From Azospirillum thermophilum (GTDB taxonomy: Bacteria > Pseudomonadota > Alphaproteobacteria > Azospirillales > Azospirillaceae), in contig NZ_CP029356.1 of assembly GCF_003130795.1 (NCBI RefSeq), positions 518,501-582,500 on the forward strand: a stretch of DNA of 64,000 bases, read 5' to 3'. The translations under genes and the position numbers were made by a program. Positions 11,221 through 19,853 of the stretch are shown piece after piece (positions within the stretch are counted from its first letter, which is position 1; the number at the start of each line of letters is the position of its first letter). A model generated the notes under the pieces. It was not told where the DNA came from, ran no database searches, and worked only from the letters and a program-made list of their open reading frames with translations.

Positions 11221-12669
11221 ATGACGATTTCCCGACGCCAGTTCCTCGGCACCGCCGGGGCCGCCCTTCTCGTTCCCGCCCTGCCCGGGGGCCTGCCTGC
11301 CGCACCGCCTGCGCCGCGCCCGCTCGCCATCGAGCGCCGGACGCTGGAGGTGAAGGGCCGGGCGGCCCGCGTCTTCGGCATCCGCCAGCCCGACGGCACC
11401 TCCGGCCTGACGCTGGAGCCGGGGCGGCGCTTCCTGGTCTCCCTGGCCAACCGGTCGGGGGAGGAGGCGATCATCCACTGGCACGGCCAGCGGCCCCCCT
11501 ACGTGCAGGACGGCGTCGCCGACCGCAACCGGCCGACGCTGCCGGACGGGGCGGAGCAGCTCTACGACTTCGCGGCACAGCCGGGCACCCACTGGATGCA
11601 CTCCCATTTCGGGCTGCAGGAACAGTTGCTGATGGCCGCCCCGCTGGTGGTGCGGAGCGAGGAGGATATCCGCGCCGACCTGCAGGAGGTGACGGTCCTG
11701 CTGCACGACTTCACCTTCCGCGATCCGGCCGAGGTGCTGGGGGCGCTGACCGGCGGCATGATGGCGCATGGTGCTCACGGGGGCGGTCATGGGGGCGGTC
11801 ATGCCATGCCGGGGCACGGGACGCCGAACCACGCCATGCCGCAGGGCATGGCGATGGACCTCAACGACGTCGAGTACGATGCCTATCTCGCCAACGACCG
11901 GACGCTCGACGATCCGGAGGTGGTGCGGGTCGAGAAGGGCGGGCGCGTGCGGCTGCGGCTGATCAACGGCGCCACCAGCACCGCCTTCCACATCGAGCTC
12001 GGCCGGCTGACCGGGCGGGTGGTGGCGGTGGACGGCCTGCCGGTCGAGCCGGTGGAGGGCAGCCGCTTCGGCATGGCGATGGGCCAGCGGCTCGACATCC
12101 TGCTGAGCCTGCCGGCGGAGGGCGGCGCCTTTCCGGTCCTCGCCCGCCGCGAGGGGGAGCGGCAGCGCACCGGCATCGTCCTGGCGAGCGCCGGCGCGCC
12201 GGTGGCCCGGCTGGCGGGCGAGGCGGAAACCGCCGCCGGCCCGGTGGACCTGTCGCTGGAGCGCCGGCTGGTGCCGCTGGCGCCGCCCGCCGCCCGGCCG
12301 GCCGACGTGACGGCGACCCTGCGGCTGACCGGCGGCATGATGCCCTATGTCTGGACCATCGACGACCAGCCGTTCGGCGAGCACCGGCCGCTGCGGGTGG
12401 CGCCCGGCCAGCGGGTGGAGGTGACGATGGTGAACCAGAGCCACATGGCCCACCCGATGCACCTGCACGGCCACCATTTCCAGGTGGTGGGGCTGGACGG
12501 CACGCCGCTGGCGGGGGCGGTGCGCGACACGGTTCTGGTGCCGGTCGGCGGCTCCGTCACCATCGCCTTCGACGCGGACAATCCCGGCCGCTGGCCGCTC
12601 CACTGCCACAACCTGTTGCACATGGCGGTGGGGATGATGACCGAGGTCGTCTATGACGGCTATGCGTGA
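11221..12669 (+). CDS. Tat-exported multicopper oxidase
   Basis: A 482-residue periplasmic laccase-like enzyme. The N-terminus has a twin-arginine signal (SRRQFLG) and an Ala-X-Ala cleavage region. All four copper-ligand motifs are present: HWHG (His86/His88), HWMHSH, HPMHLHGHH from His411, and HCHNLLHMAVGM from His461, where Cys462 and the later Met complete the type 1 site. A Met/His-rich insert at about residues 180-211 (GGGHGGGHAMPGHG) recalls the copper-binding loops of CueO/CopA and suggests cuprous oxidase or copper-tolerance activity. The ATG was chosen because it begins exactly at the Tat signal. It probably forms a unit with the upstream His/Cys protein. Confidence 0.9.
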   Translation: MTISRRQFLGTAGAALLVPALPGGLPAAPPAPRPLAIERRTLEVKGRAARVFGIRQPDGTSGLTLEPGRRFLVSLANRSGEEAIIHWHGQRPPYVQDGVADRNRPTLPDGAEQLYDFAAQPGTHWMHSHFGLQEQLLMAAPLVVRSEEDIRADLQEVTVLLHDFTFRDPAEVLGALTGGMMAHGAHGGGHGGGHAMPGHGTPNHAMPQGMAMDLNDVEYDAYLANDRTLDDPEVVRVEKGGRVRLRLINGATSTAFHIELGRLTGRVVAVDGLPVEPVEGSRFGMAMGQRLDILLSLPAEGGAFPVLARREGERQRTGIVLASAGAPVARLAGEAETAAGPVDLSLERRLVPLAPPAARPADVTATLRLTGGMMPYVWTIDDQPFGEHRPLRVAPGQRVEVTMVNQSHMAHPMHLHGHHFQVVGLDGTPLAGAVRDTVLVPVGGSVTIAFDADNPGRWPLHCHNLLHMAVGMMTEVVYDGYA

Positions 12670-12691
12670 GCGGCCCCGTCAATAGTCCCCG

Positions 12692-12919
12692 TCAGTAGTG
12701 GGGCGGCGGCGGCTCGTCGATCGGCGCGCGGGCGGCGCTCGATTCCAGTTCGAGCAGCCGGTCGCGCAGCCGCTTGATCTGCTGGGCCATGCGGTCGATG
12801 GTCCGGCCCTGCTCGAACAGGACCTGGGACATCTCTTCGGCCATCTTCTCATGGTGGGCGAGGCGGATTTCCAGATCCGTCAGGCGCTGGTCGGTGCTGG
12901 GGTCGGGTGTGTCGGCCAT
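12692..12919 (-). CDS. slyX: SlyX family protein
   Basis: A 75-residue protein that is nearly all coiled coil: heptad-like leucines and acidic/basic pairs run from RLTDLEIRL to RLRDRLLELE. The tail PPPPHY is the characteristic SlyX C-terminus. The molecular role of the family is not settled. The gene ends 22 bases from the convergent multicopper oxidase and begins about 50 bases after the metallo-hydrolase stop, on the same strand. It may be the last gene of the transporter cluster or independent. The internal ATG at MADTPD was preferred because upstream residues do not fit the family. Confidence 0.85.
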   Translation of the reverse strand: MADTPDPSTDQRLTDLEIRLAHHEKMAEEMSQVLFEQGRTIDRMAQQIKRLRDRLLELESSAARAPIDEPPPPHY

Positions 12920-12970
12920 GGGTCCTCGGTCCGCGTGTTCCGGTGGGGCGGCACCCTGAACCATCGGGCG

Positions 12971-14046
12971 CTAGAGGTCGAGTGTCCTGTCGAGCGTCAC
13001 GGCGGCCGGCGCGAAGGCCTCGCGCCAGACCGGCAGGTGGCGGGCGTCGCCGAAGGCGGGGATGACCTGCCGCGCGCCGGTGGAGCGGACCAGCGCGGCG
13101 TTGTCCGACAGCCGGGGATGGACGTTCCAGCGGCGCCAGACCGCCCGGCCGCTCTCCACCAGCCGCTGCGACGGCGTGCCGGCGGCGCGGTATCCGGTGA
13201 AGACGATCGGCGGCCCCGGCTGCTCCTCCCACGCCGCGACCAGGGCGGCGGCGGTGCCGCCGGTGGCGTTGGCATCGGCGGCGAGCACCACGCGGTCGGG
13301 GCCGGACGAGGGCGGCGGCGCATCGCCGAACAGGCGGGCCAGCCCGTCGCGCGCCTCGTCCCGCACGTAGGCGGCGTCGGGGCCGAGCAGCCGGCCGAGG
13401 GCGCCGCGCACCGCGTCGTCCATCATCGGGGCGGGCCGGCCCATGGACAGGATCAGCAGCGCGATCTCCGGCCCGCGCCCGCCCGCCGGCACCGGCAGCA
13501 GGGCGGGACCGCTCAGGAACGGCAGCAGCCCCTCGCGGCAGGCCCCCATCCCTTCGTCGTAGATGCCGTAGGAGGCGTCGAGGATGATCGTCCCGGCGCG
13601 CGGCGGCGCATCGAAGGCATAGACCGGCGATTCGACGCAGACGTCGCCCATGTACAGCAGCCCGTCGCCGACCGCCAGATGCAGCCAGACGCCGCCCGGC
13701 GCGTGGCCGGCCCGGCCGGTGGCGACGGCGACGTCCACGATCTCGACGGCGCCTTGCGGCGGCAGGATGCGGCGGTCGAGTCCGGCGGGGAGGCCGGCCA
13801 GCACCGGCTCGGTCGCCCAGACCGGCGGATTGCCGAGCTGCGCCAGGAGATGCAGCGCCCCGACATGGTCGGGATGGCCGTGGCTGACGAGCAACGCGTC
13901 GACCGGGCCGATCCCGCTCACGTCGGGCAGCAGGCCGGCGTCCGGCCCCTCCCGAGGTCGAGGAGAAGGCGGCGCCCGGCGGCCTCCACCAGGAAGCAGG
14001 CCGGACCCTTGGCGCCGACGCCGGAGACGGCGGTCAGGCGCGCCAC
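12971..14046 (-). CDS. metallo-beta-lactamase-fold hydrolase, frameshifted
   Basis: The N-terminal segment (ARLTAVSGVGAKGPACFLVE, then LLLDLG) and the main body (from SGIGPVDALLVSHGHPDH) lie in different frames. One missing base in the C-run at 13951-13953 or the neighbouring run at 13946-13949 explains this and gives 358 residues. The zinc motifs HxHxDH (HGHPDH), GHAPGG and YMGD are present, so hydrolysis is likely. The C-terminal part (IVFTGYRAAGT, then HPRLSDNAAL and VIPAFGD) resembles a beta-CASP/RMMBL tail in which the usual conserved His residues are altered. The GTG start overlaps the permease stop, so it belongs to the transporter operon. Substrate is unknown; nuclease-like or phosphoesterase activity are both possible. 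Confidence 0.75.
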
Positions 14047-15763
14047 GGCACGACCCCTTCGGGCAGGCGGCGGCCGAGCCAGCCGATCAGGCCGGCGAGC
14101 GCCAGCGTCGCCACCACCGCGACGGTGGAGACGGCGGCGGCGGCCGGCGAATTTCCTTCGTAATGCAGGGTGAAGATCATCACGCCCAGCGTTTCGTTCC
14201 CCGTCGACCACAGCAGGATCGACACGGTCAGTTCGTGGAAGGCGGTCATGAAGACCAGCAGCGCCCCGGCGGCGGCCGAGGGGGCGGCGAGCGGCCCGAC
14301 GATGCCGACCAGCCGGCGCAGCGTCCCGGCCCCGGCGACGGCCGCGGCTTCCTCCAGCGCGCGGTCCAGCGGCTCCAGCCCGGCGGCGGCCGGGCGCAGG
14401 GCGAGCGTCAGGAATCGCGCCAGATAGGCCGCCAGGATGATCGCCGCGGTGCCGTAGAGGCTGACGCCGAGCAGCGGCAGCGGGCGCAGGAAGACCAGGA
14501 TCACCGCGATGGACAGCACGATGCCCGGCACCGCGTAGGGGGCATCGGCCAGCAGGTCGACCACACGGGCCAGGCGGTTGCGCCGCACCACGGCGAAATA
14601 GGCGAGCGGCACGCTGACCGCGGCGGAGACGGCGGCGGTCACCCCGGCGAGCCACAGGCTGTTGGTAAAGGCGCGGCGCACCGCGTCCTGCTCCAGCAGG
14701 GCGAAGCGGTAGTGCTGCAGCGTCAGGCTGTCGGCGCTCAAGGCCACCCCACCGCCGGGGTGAGGGACGAGGCGGCGAGCGCCAGCAGGGGCAGCACCGC
14801 GGTCGGGATCAGGAAGGTCCACAGCGCGCCCTCCGCCCACGGGCGCGCCCGGCCGAGCGCGAAGGGCCGCGCCGGGCCGCTGCGCGTGGTGACGCTGCGT
14901 GCCTTGCGCATGACCAGCGCCCGGATGGCGAGGCCGGCGGCGGCCAGCGCCGCGAGGATGAGGGCGAGGGCCGCGACCTCCCCCAGCACGCGCGGTCCGA
15001 AGCCGCTCAGCCGCTGGTAGATCAGCGTCGTCAGCATGGGATAGCGGCCGGGGATGCCCAGCAGGGCCGGCACGCCGAAATTGCCGATGGCCGAAACGAA
15101 GGCCAGCGCCGCCCCGGCGAGGATCGCCGGGCGCAGCAGCGGCAGGACCACCGTGGCGACGACCCGGCCGGGGCCGGACCCGGCGACCCGTGCCGCCTCC
15201 ACGAGGTCGCGGGGCAGGCCGCGGATGCCGGCGCGCACCGCCAGGAAGACGATGGTGGCATGCTCCACCCCCATCACCAGGATGACGCCGAGCCTGGAAT
15301 AGAGGGGGTTGGTCGTGCCGGGGGCCGGCGCGAGGCCGAGCGGGGCGAGGATCGGGCTGCCCGAGCCGGTCAGCTCGATCCAGGCCAGCGCCGTGATCTG
15401 TGGCGGGACGAGCAGGGGGAGCAGGAGCAGGAAGACGGCGGCCGCCTTGCCGCGGATGTCGGTCAGCCCGACCAGCAGCGCGGCGGCGGTGCCGATCACC
15501 ACCGACAGCGCGGTGGCGGCGAGCCCGGCCTCCAGCGTGTTGGCGAGCGCCCGCTGGGTGGCGGGGCTGCTCCAGACGCGGGAAACGAGGCCGAAGGGGG
15601 TGCCGGCGGCGGGGGCCAGCGCCTCCCCGAACAGGCGCGCCAGCGGCCACGCGGCGAGGACGCCGACATAGACCGCCAGCAGGGCGAGCAGGATGCGCTC
15701 GCCGTCCATCGGGCGGAGGGGACGGCCGCCGAACCGCCCCTCGGCCAGGGCCTGGTCAGCCAC
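14034..15763 (-). CDS. ABC transporter fused permease (FbpB-like), frameshifted
   Basis: A permease with two repeated transmembrane domains in one chain, as in ferric-iron and related importers. Each half carries an EAA loop (DLVEAARVAGSG and EEAAAVAGAG) that docks the ATPase. The frame breaks between SSLTPAVG and ALSADSLTLQHY; one extra C in the CCCC run at 14747-14750 restores a 576-residue protein of normal length. The GTG start overlaps the stop of the binding-protein gene by eight bases. No ATPase gene is adjacent; its place is taken by the metallo-hydrolase. The ATPase must be supplied from elsewhere if the system works. Confidence 0.85.
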
Positions 15764-16757
15764 CGAACAGCTCGGCGAACTTCTGCTTCATCGCCTCGTC
15801 CGCGGCCATCATGGCGGCGGGATCGGCGCTCATCAGCGTCATGGAGGAGACGGGCGGATAGCCCTTCGGCGCCTCGACCGAGGGGATCACTGGGTAGTAG
15901 CCCTGGGCGACCGCCTGCCGCTGGCTCGCCTCGCCGAGCTGCCAGTCGACGAAGGCCTTGGCCGCCTCCGGGTTGCGGGTGCCCTTCAGGATGGCGACCG
16001 GCTGCGAGATGACGCTGACGCCTTCCGCCGGGACGACGAAGTCGACCGGCGACCCCTTGGCCTTGGCGTTGTAGGTCATGTAGTCGATGATGATGCCGTA
16101 CGCCTTCTCGCCGCGGGCGACCGCCTCGATGACCGAGCCGTTGCCCTTGCCGGCGACCGCGCCGTTCTTCGCCAGCGTCTCGACATAGGGCCAGCCGAAT
16201 CCCGGCTGCTGCACCAGCGTGCCGATGTGGATGGCGGCGGCCCCGGAATAGAGCGGGCTCGGCATGATGGTCGAGCGGGCGGCCTCCGGCGCCAGCAGGT
16301 CCTTCCAGGACTTCGGCGGAGCCTTCACGAGGGTGGTGTTGTAGACGATGCCGGTGGTGATCAGCTTCGTCCCGAACCAGCTCATGTCCGGATCGACCAG
16401 CGACTTCGGGATCGAGCCGACCTTGGCCTCGGCATAGGGCTGCAGGCGGCCGTCCTTCTTGAGCTGCGAGGCGGCGACCGCGTCGGCGATCAGCACCACG
16501 TCGGCCTTGGCGCCGCCAGCGGCGAATTCGGCCTGGAGCTTGTTCATCACCTCGGTCGTGCCGGAGCGGAACAGCTCCACCTTCACGTCGGGGTAGGAGG
16601 CGTTGAAGAGCTTGATCACCTCGGCCATCTGGTCGGACGGCTGGGAGGTGTAGACCGTCAGCGTCCCTGACGGCGCCGCCTGCTGGGCCATCGCCCGGGG
16701 CGCCGAAGCGCCGAGAACGGCGGCGGCGAGCGCCGCGCCGAACATCCAACCCCGCAT
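15756..16757 (-). CDS. ABC transporter periplasmic substrate-binding protein (ferric-type family)
   Basis: A 333-residue binding protein. The signal peptide (GAALAAAVLGASAPRAMAQ) is followed by GTLTVYTSQPSDQM, the start of a class II periplasmic-binding fold close to FbpA/AfuA and related anion binders. IADAVAASQLKKDGRLQPY and YGIIIDYMTYNAKAK are typical family segments. The ATG at MRGWMFG was chosen because it begins the signal peptide. It leads an operon with a fused permease and a metallo-hydrolase. The ligand could be iron, a phosphonate or another small oxyanion; conserved ligand Tyr residues cannot be assigned without alignment. Confidence 0.87.
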   Translation of the reverse strand: MRGWMFGAALAAAVLGASAPRAMAQQAAPSGTLTVYTSQPSDQMAEVIKLFNASYPDVKVELFRSGTTEVMNKLQAEFAAGGAKADVVLIADAVAASQLKKDGRLQPYAEAKVGSIPKSLVDPDMSWFGTKLITTGIVYNTTLVKAPPKSWKDLLAPEAARSTIMPSPLYSGAAAIHIGTLVQQPGFGWPYVETLAKNGAVAGKGNGSVIEAVARGEKAYGIIIDYMTYNAKAKGSPVDFVVPAEGVSVISQPVAILKGTRNPEAAKAFVDWQLGEASQRQAVAQGYYPVIPSVEAPKGYPPVSSMTLMSADPAAMMAADEAMKQKFAELFGG

Positions 16758-16951
16758 GTCACTTCCCCTCTCGTTCCGGCGGCGGAAAGAGCCCGCCCCT
16801 TGGTCTTTGCCGGATCTCATAGCAGAGGATTGTGACAGTTCTGCATAGCCCCGTACATCGGGTCCGCCATGGCTGCGCGGTATGGCGCGTCCCGGCGACG
16901 GAGGAAGGCGCCGCCGCCTTCCCCCGTTCCGTCCCGTCGGGCCGTCGCCCT

Positions 16952-18307
16952 TCAGGCGATGGCGGTGGTGCCGGCCAGCCAGCCGGAGAGGCCGGTCAGC
17001 AGGGCGACGGTCAGGCTGGCGAAGCGCAGGGTCATCGGGTTCATCGCCAGCACGCCCATCAGGTCGCGGTTGCGCAGCATCAGCAGCATCGGCACCAGGA
17101 TGAAGGGCAGGGTCAGGGCCAGCACCACCTGGCTGAACACCAGCAGCGCGTCCACCGAGCTGTCGTCGGCATGCCACAGGATCGCCAGGGCGGGAACCAG
17201 GGCGGCGCTGCGGGTGACGACGCCGCGGACCAGCGGCGACAGGCGCAGGCCGAGGAAGCCCTCGGTCACGATCTGGCCGGCCATGGTGCCGGTGGCGGTG
17301 GAGCTCTGGCCGGCGGCCAGCAGGGCGACCGCGAAGATCAGGGCGGCCCCGCTGCCGATGCTGGAGCCCAGCAGGGCATAGGCGTCCTCGATGCCGGGGG
17401 TGGCGCCGGCCGCGGCGGCACCCTGGAAGGCGACGGCGGCGACCGCCAGGATGGAGCCGTTCACCAGACCGGCCAGCGCCAGGGCGGCACCCAGGTCGAT
17501 GGTCAGGATGCGGGCGGCGCGGCGGCGGTCCAGGTCGTCGCCGCAGGCAGCCAGCCGCGACCGCACCAGACCGGAATGCAGGAACAGGTTGTGCGGCATG
17601 ACGGTGGCGCCGATGATGCCCAGCGACAGGTACAGCATCTCCGGATCGCGGGCGAGCTCCAGGGTCGGGACCAGCCCGGCGGCCATCAGGCCGACGTCGG
17701 GCTTGGTGATGAGCAGCTCCGACGCGAAGCAGATCACGACGACGCACATCAGGGCGCTGATGATCATTTCGGGTGCCCGGCCGCGCAGGCCCGGCATCAG
17801 CAGGATCGCGAAGGTCGCCACGGCGGAGATCAGCACGCCCCACAGGATCGGGATGCCGAACAGCAGCTTCAGCGCGATGGCGCTGCCCAGCAGTTCCGCG
17901 AGGTCGGTGGCGACCATCGCCAGCTCCGACACCGCCCAGACGACCATGGCGACCGGCTTGGGGAAGCGCTCGCGGATCAGCGCGGCGAGGTCGCGGCCGG
18001 TCGCCAGCGTCAGCCGCACGATCAGCGTCTGGATGAAGACGCCGGCGATGCAGGCGATCAGCACCGCGGACAGCAGGGCGAAGCCGAACTGCGAGCCCGC
18101 GGCGATGTCGGTGGCCCAGTTGCCGGGATCGACATAGCCGACCGCCACCACGAAGCCCGGCCCCAGCAGCGACCAGAAATGCCGGCCTTGCGGCAGGCCC
18201 TGCAGCGGCGTGGTCTGGATCGGAACGGGCTTGGCGTCGCTCATCATCTGGCCGGTCGGAGTCTGGCTGGTCGGAGTCTGGCCGTTCGGGACTGGGGAGG
18301 TGGTCAC
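16952..18307 (-). CDS. mntH: Nramp family divalent metal transporter (Mn2+/H+ symporter)
   Basis: A 451-residue inner-membrane importer of manganese and other divalent metals. The metal-binding DPGN motif is at residues 60-63 in TM1, and MPHN in TM6 is intact (ATVMPHNLFLHSG). About eleven hydrophobic segments are visible. I chose the GTG start because CAGGAGA lies eight bases upstream, a clear ribosome site; ATG codons 20 residues downstream have none. The hydrophilic N-terminal tail before TM1 (rich in Pro, Thr and Gln) is longer than usual. A palindrome about 330 bases upstream suggests control by a Fur-family metalloregulator. Confidence 0.92.
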   Translation of the reverse strand: MTTSPVPNGQTPTSQTPTGQMMSDAKPVPIQTTPLQGLPQGRHFWSLLGPGFVVAVGYVDPGNWATDIAAGSQFGFALLSAVLIACIAGVFIQTLIVRLTLATGRDLAALIRERFPKPVAMVVWAVSELAMVATDLAELLGSAIALKLLFGIPILWGVLISAVATFAILLMPGLRGRAPEMIISALMCVVVICFASELLITKPDVGLMAAGLVPTLELARDPEMLYLSLGIIGATVMPHNLFLHSGLVRSRLAACGDDLDRRRAARILTIDLGAALALAGLVNGSILAVAAVAFQGAAAAGATPGIEDAYALLGSSIGSGAALIFAVALLAAGQSSTATGTMAGQIVTEGFLGLRLSPLVRGVVTRSAALVPALAILWHADDSSVDALLVFSQVVLALTLPFILVPMLLMLRNRDLMGVLAMNPMTLRFASLTVALLTGLSGWLAGTTAIA

Positions 18308-18826
18308 ACCGGATCTCCTGTTGGGCGGGGCTGGAGGTCTTGCCGTGCCCTGGAACACCGCGCAGGTGGGAAACACCGTGAGGGTGGCAGGGCCGCGCAA
18401 GGCCGTCCAATCGCAAGATCCGTGGACTGCGATAGGCGCTTCCTATCGATCCCCTGCCTGCACTGGAGAGCCCTGCCAACAGACGACAACAACCGAAGCG
18501 GTCGAAGGTTCTTCGGCGCCGCGGAAAGTCCGCAGCCGGAGTAATATAGAGGCTTTCCAGACTGGCGACGAGTCCCCGTGCGGGGTGTGCAGGGGCGGGG
18601 GAGGGAAAGGACCGGGCGGAGCATGCGTAGGACTGCGAACGATAACTATTCGCATTTAATGTAGCGTGTCCCCGTCGGGCGGACAAGGCAATGGGACGGA
18701 TCGCGGCAGGATCCGGCGACCGGGGGCCTGCCGCGATGCTCATTCCTCATTCTTCCCATGCCGGCTGCTCATGCCGGAGGCCGGGCGTCCGCCCGGTCCC
18801 CGGGGCTGCGGTGATCCGCAGGGCCG
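18308..18826. other. long mntH leader / intergenic region
   Basis: About 520 bases without a supported gene. The part upstream of mntH holds a possible -10 element on the minus strand (TATATT, 18542-18547 read in reverse) and several GC hairpins. I do not recognise a manganese riboswitch consensus. The last 170 bases before the aldo/keto reductase stop codon contain no open frame with family-like sequence. Confidence 0.35.
18634..18654. promoter_or_regulatory. palindrome upstream of mntH, candidate Fur/Mur-type operator
   Basis: Perfect 6-bp inverted arms TGCGAA and TTCGCA surround nine bases (CGATAACTA) in an AT-rich island. The 21-bp layout resembles alphaproteobacterial Fur/Mur operators, which control manganese and iron uptake. 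It lies about 330 bases upstream of the mntH start; the distance implies a long leader or a promoter near this site. Confidence 0.45.
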
Positions 18827-19774
18827 TCAGGCGCTCGCCCGGTCCAGGCGGTCGAGGTCGGGCTGGCTCAAGGACAGGGCGGCGGCGGCGGTCAGCTCGC
18901 GCAATTGGTCGAGGCTGGTGGCGCTGGCGATCGGGGCGGTGATCGACGGGCGGGTCATCAGCCAGGCGAGCGCCACGGCGGCAGGAGTGGAGCGGCGGGC
19001 TGCCGCCACTTCGTCCAGCGCGGCGAGGATGCGCAGGCCGCGTTCGTTCAGCCGCTGGCGGGCGGCCTGGCCGCGCGGGCTTTTGGACAGGTCGGCTTCC
19101 GTCCGGTACTTGCCGGTGAGGAAGCCGCTCGCCAGCCCGTAATAGGGGATCACGCCGATGCCCTCGCGCAGGCAGAGCGGCTGCAACGCCTCCTCGAATT
19201 CGGCACGGTCGTACAGGTTGTAGCGGGGCTGCAGGGTTTCGTAGCGCGGCAGGCCGTTGCGGGCACTGACCTCCAGCGCTTCCGCCAGACGGGTGGCGCT
19301 GTAGTTGGAGGCGCCGATGGCGCGCAGCTTTCCTTCACGGATCAGGTCGGCGTAGGCGCCGAGCGTCTCCTCCAGCGGGGTCGCCGGATCGTCCTCGTGC
19401 GACTGGTAGAGGTCGATCACGTCGGTCTGCAGCCGCTGCAGCGAGCGTTCCACCGAGCGGCGGATGTAGGCGGCGGAGAGGCCCTTCTCACCCGGCCCCA
19501 TCTCCATGCCGACCTTGGTGGCGATCACCACCCGGTTCCGCTTGCCGGAGCGGGTGAGCCAGCGGCCGATAATCGTTTCGGATTCGCCACCGCTGTGGCC
19601 GGGAACCCAGCGGGAATAGACGTCCGCCGTGTCGACCAGGGTGAAACCAGCGTCGACGAAGGCGTCGAGCAGCCGGAACGAGGTCGCCTCGTCCGCCGTC
19701 CAGCCGAAGACGTTGCCGCCGAAGGCGAAGGGGGCGATGCGCAGGCCGGATCGGCCCAGCTCTCTCAGCATCAT
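18827..19774 (-). CDS. aldo/keto reductase
   Basis: A 315-residue NADPH-dependent oxidoreductase of the aldo/keto reductase superfamily. The catalytic set is visible: Asp and Tyr in LVDTADVYSRW, Lys in VVIATKVGM, and His in LYQSHEDD. The cofactor-binding C-terminal half includes GVIPYYGLASGFLTGKY. It begins MMLRELG; the second Met is an equally possible start. It is a lone gene separated from the helicase gene by about 80 bases. Substrate is unknown; members of this subgroup act on small aldehydes, sugars or quinones. Confidence 0.9.
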   Translation of the reverse strand: MMLRELGRSGLRIAPFAFGGNVFGWTADEATSFRLLDAFVDAGFTLVDTADVYSRWVPGHSGGESETIIGRWLTRSGKRNRVVIATKVGMEMGPGEKGLSAAYIRRSVERSLQRLQTDVIDLYQSHEDDPATPLEETLGAYADLIREGKLRAIGASNYSATRLAEALEVSARNGLPRYETLQPRYNLYDRAEFEEALQPLCLREGIGVIPYYGLASGFLTGKYRTEADLSKSPRGQAARQRLNERGLRILAALDEVAAARRSTPAAVALAWLMTRPSITAPIASATSLDQLRELTAAAALSLSQPDLDRLDRASA

Positions 19775-19853
19775 CGGAAGGTGCTCCGTCGGAATCCAAG
19801 GAAAATCAAGGGTTCACATGGACATCCTCAGGCGCGGTGGCAAGGGCTGCCCT

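Noticed and set aside
13918..14655. An Arg/Gly-rich open frame of 245 codons overlapping the permease
   Set aside because: Only its last 40 or so residues are meaningful; they are the N-terminus of the frameshifted metallo-hydrolase. The rest is an out-of-frame shadow.
18308..18630. Manganese (yybP-ykoY) riboswitch in the mntH leader
   Set aside because: A GGGGACTCG piece vaguely recalls the conserved loop, but the paired conserved loops and spacing were not found.
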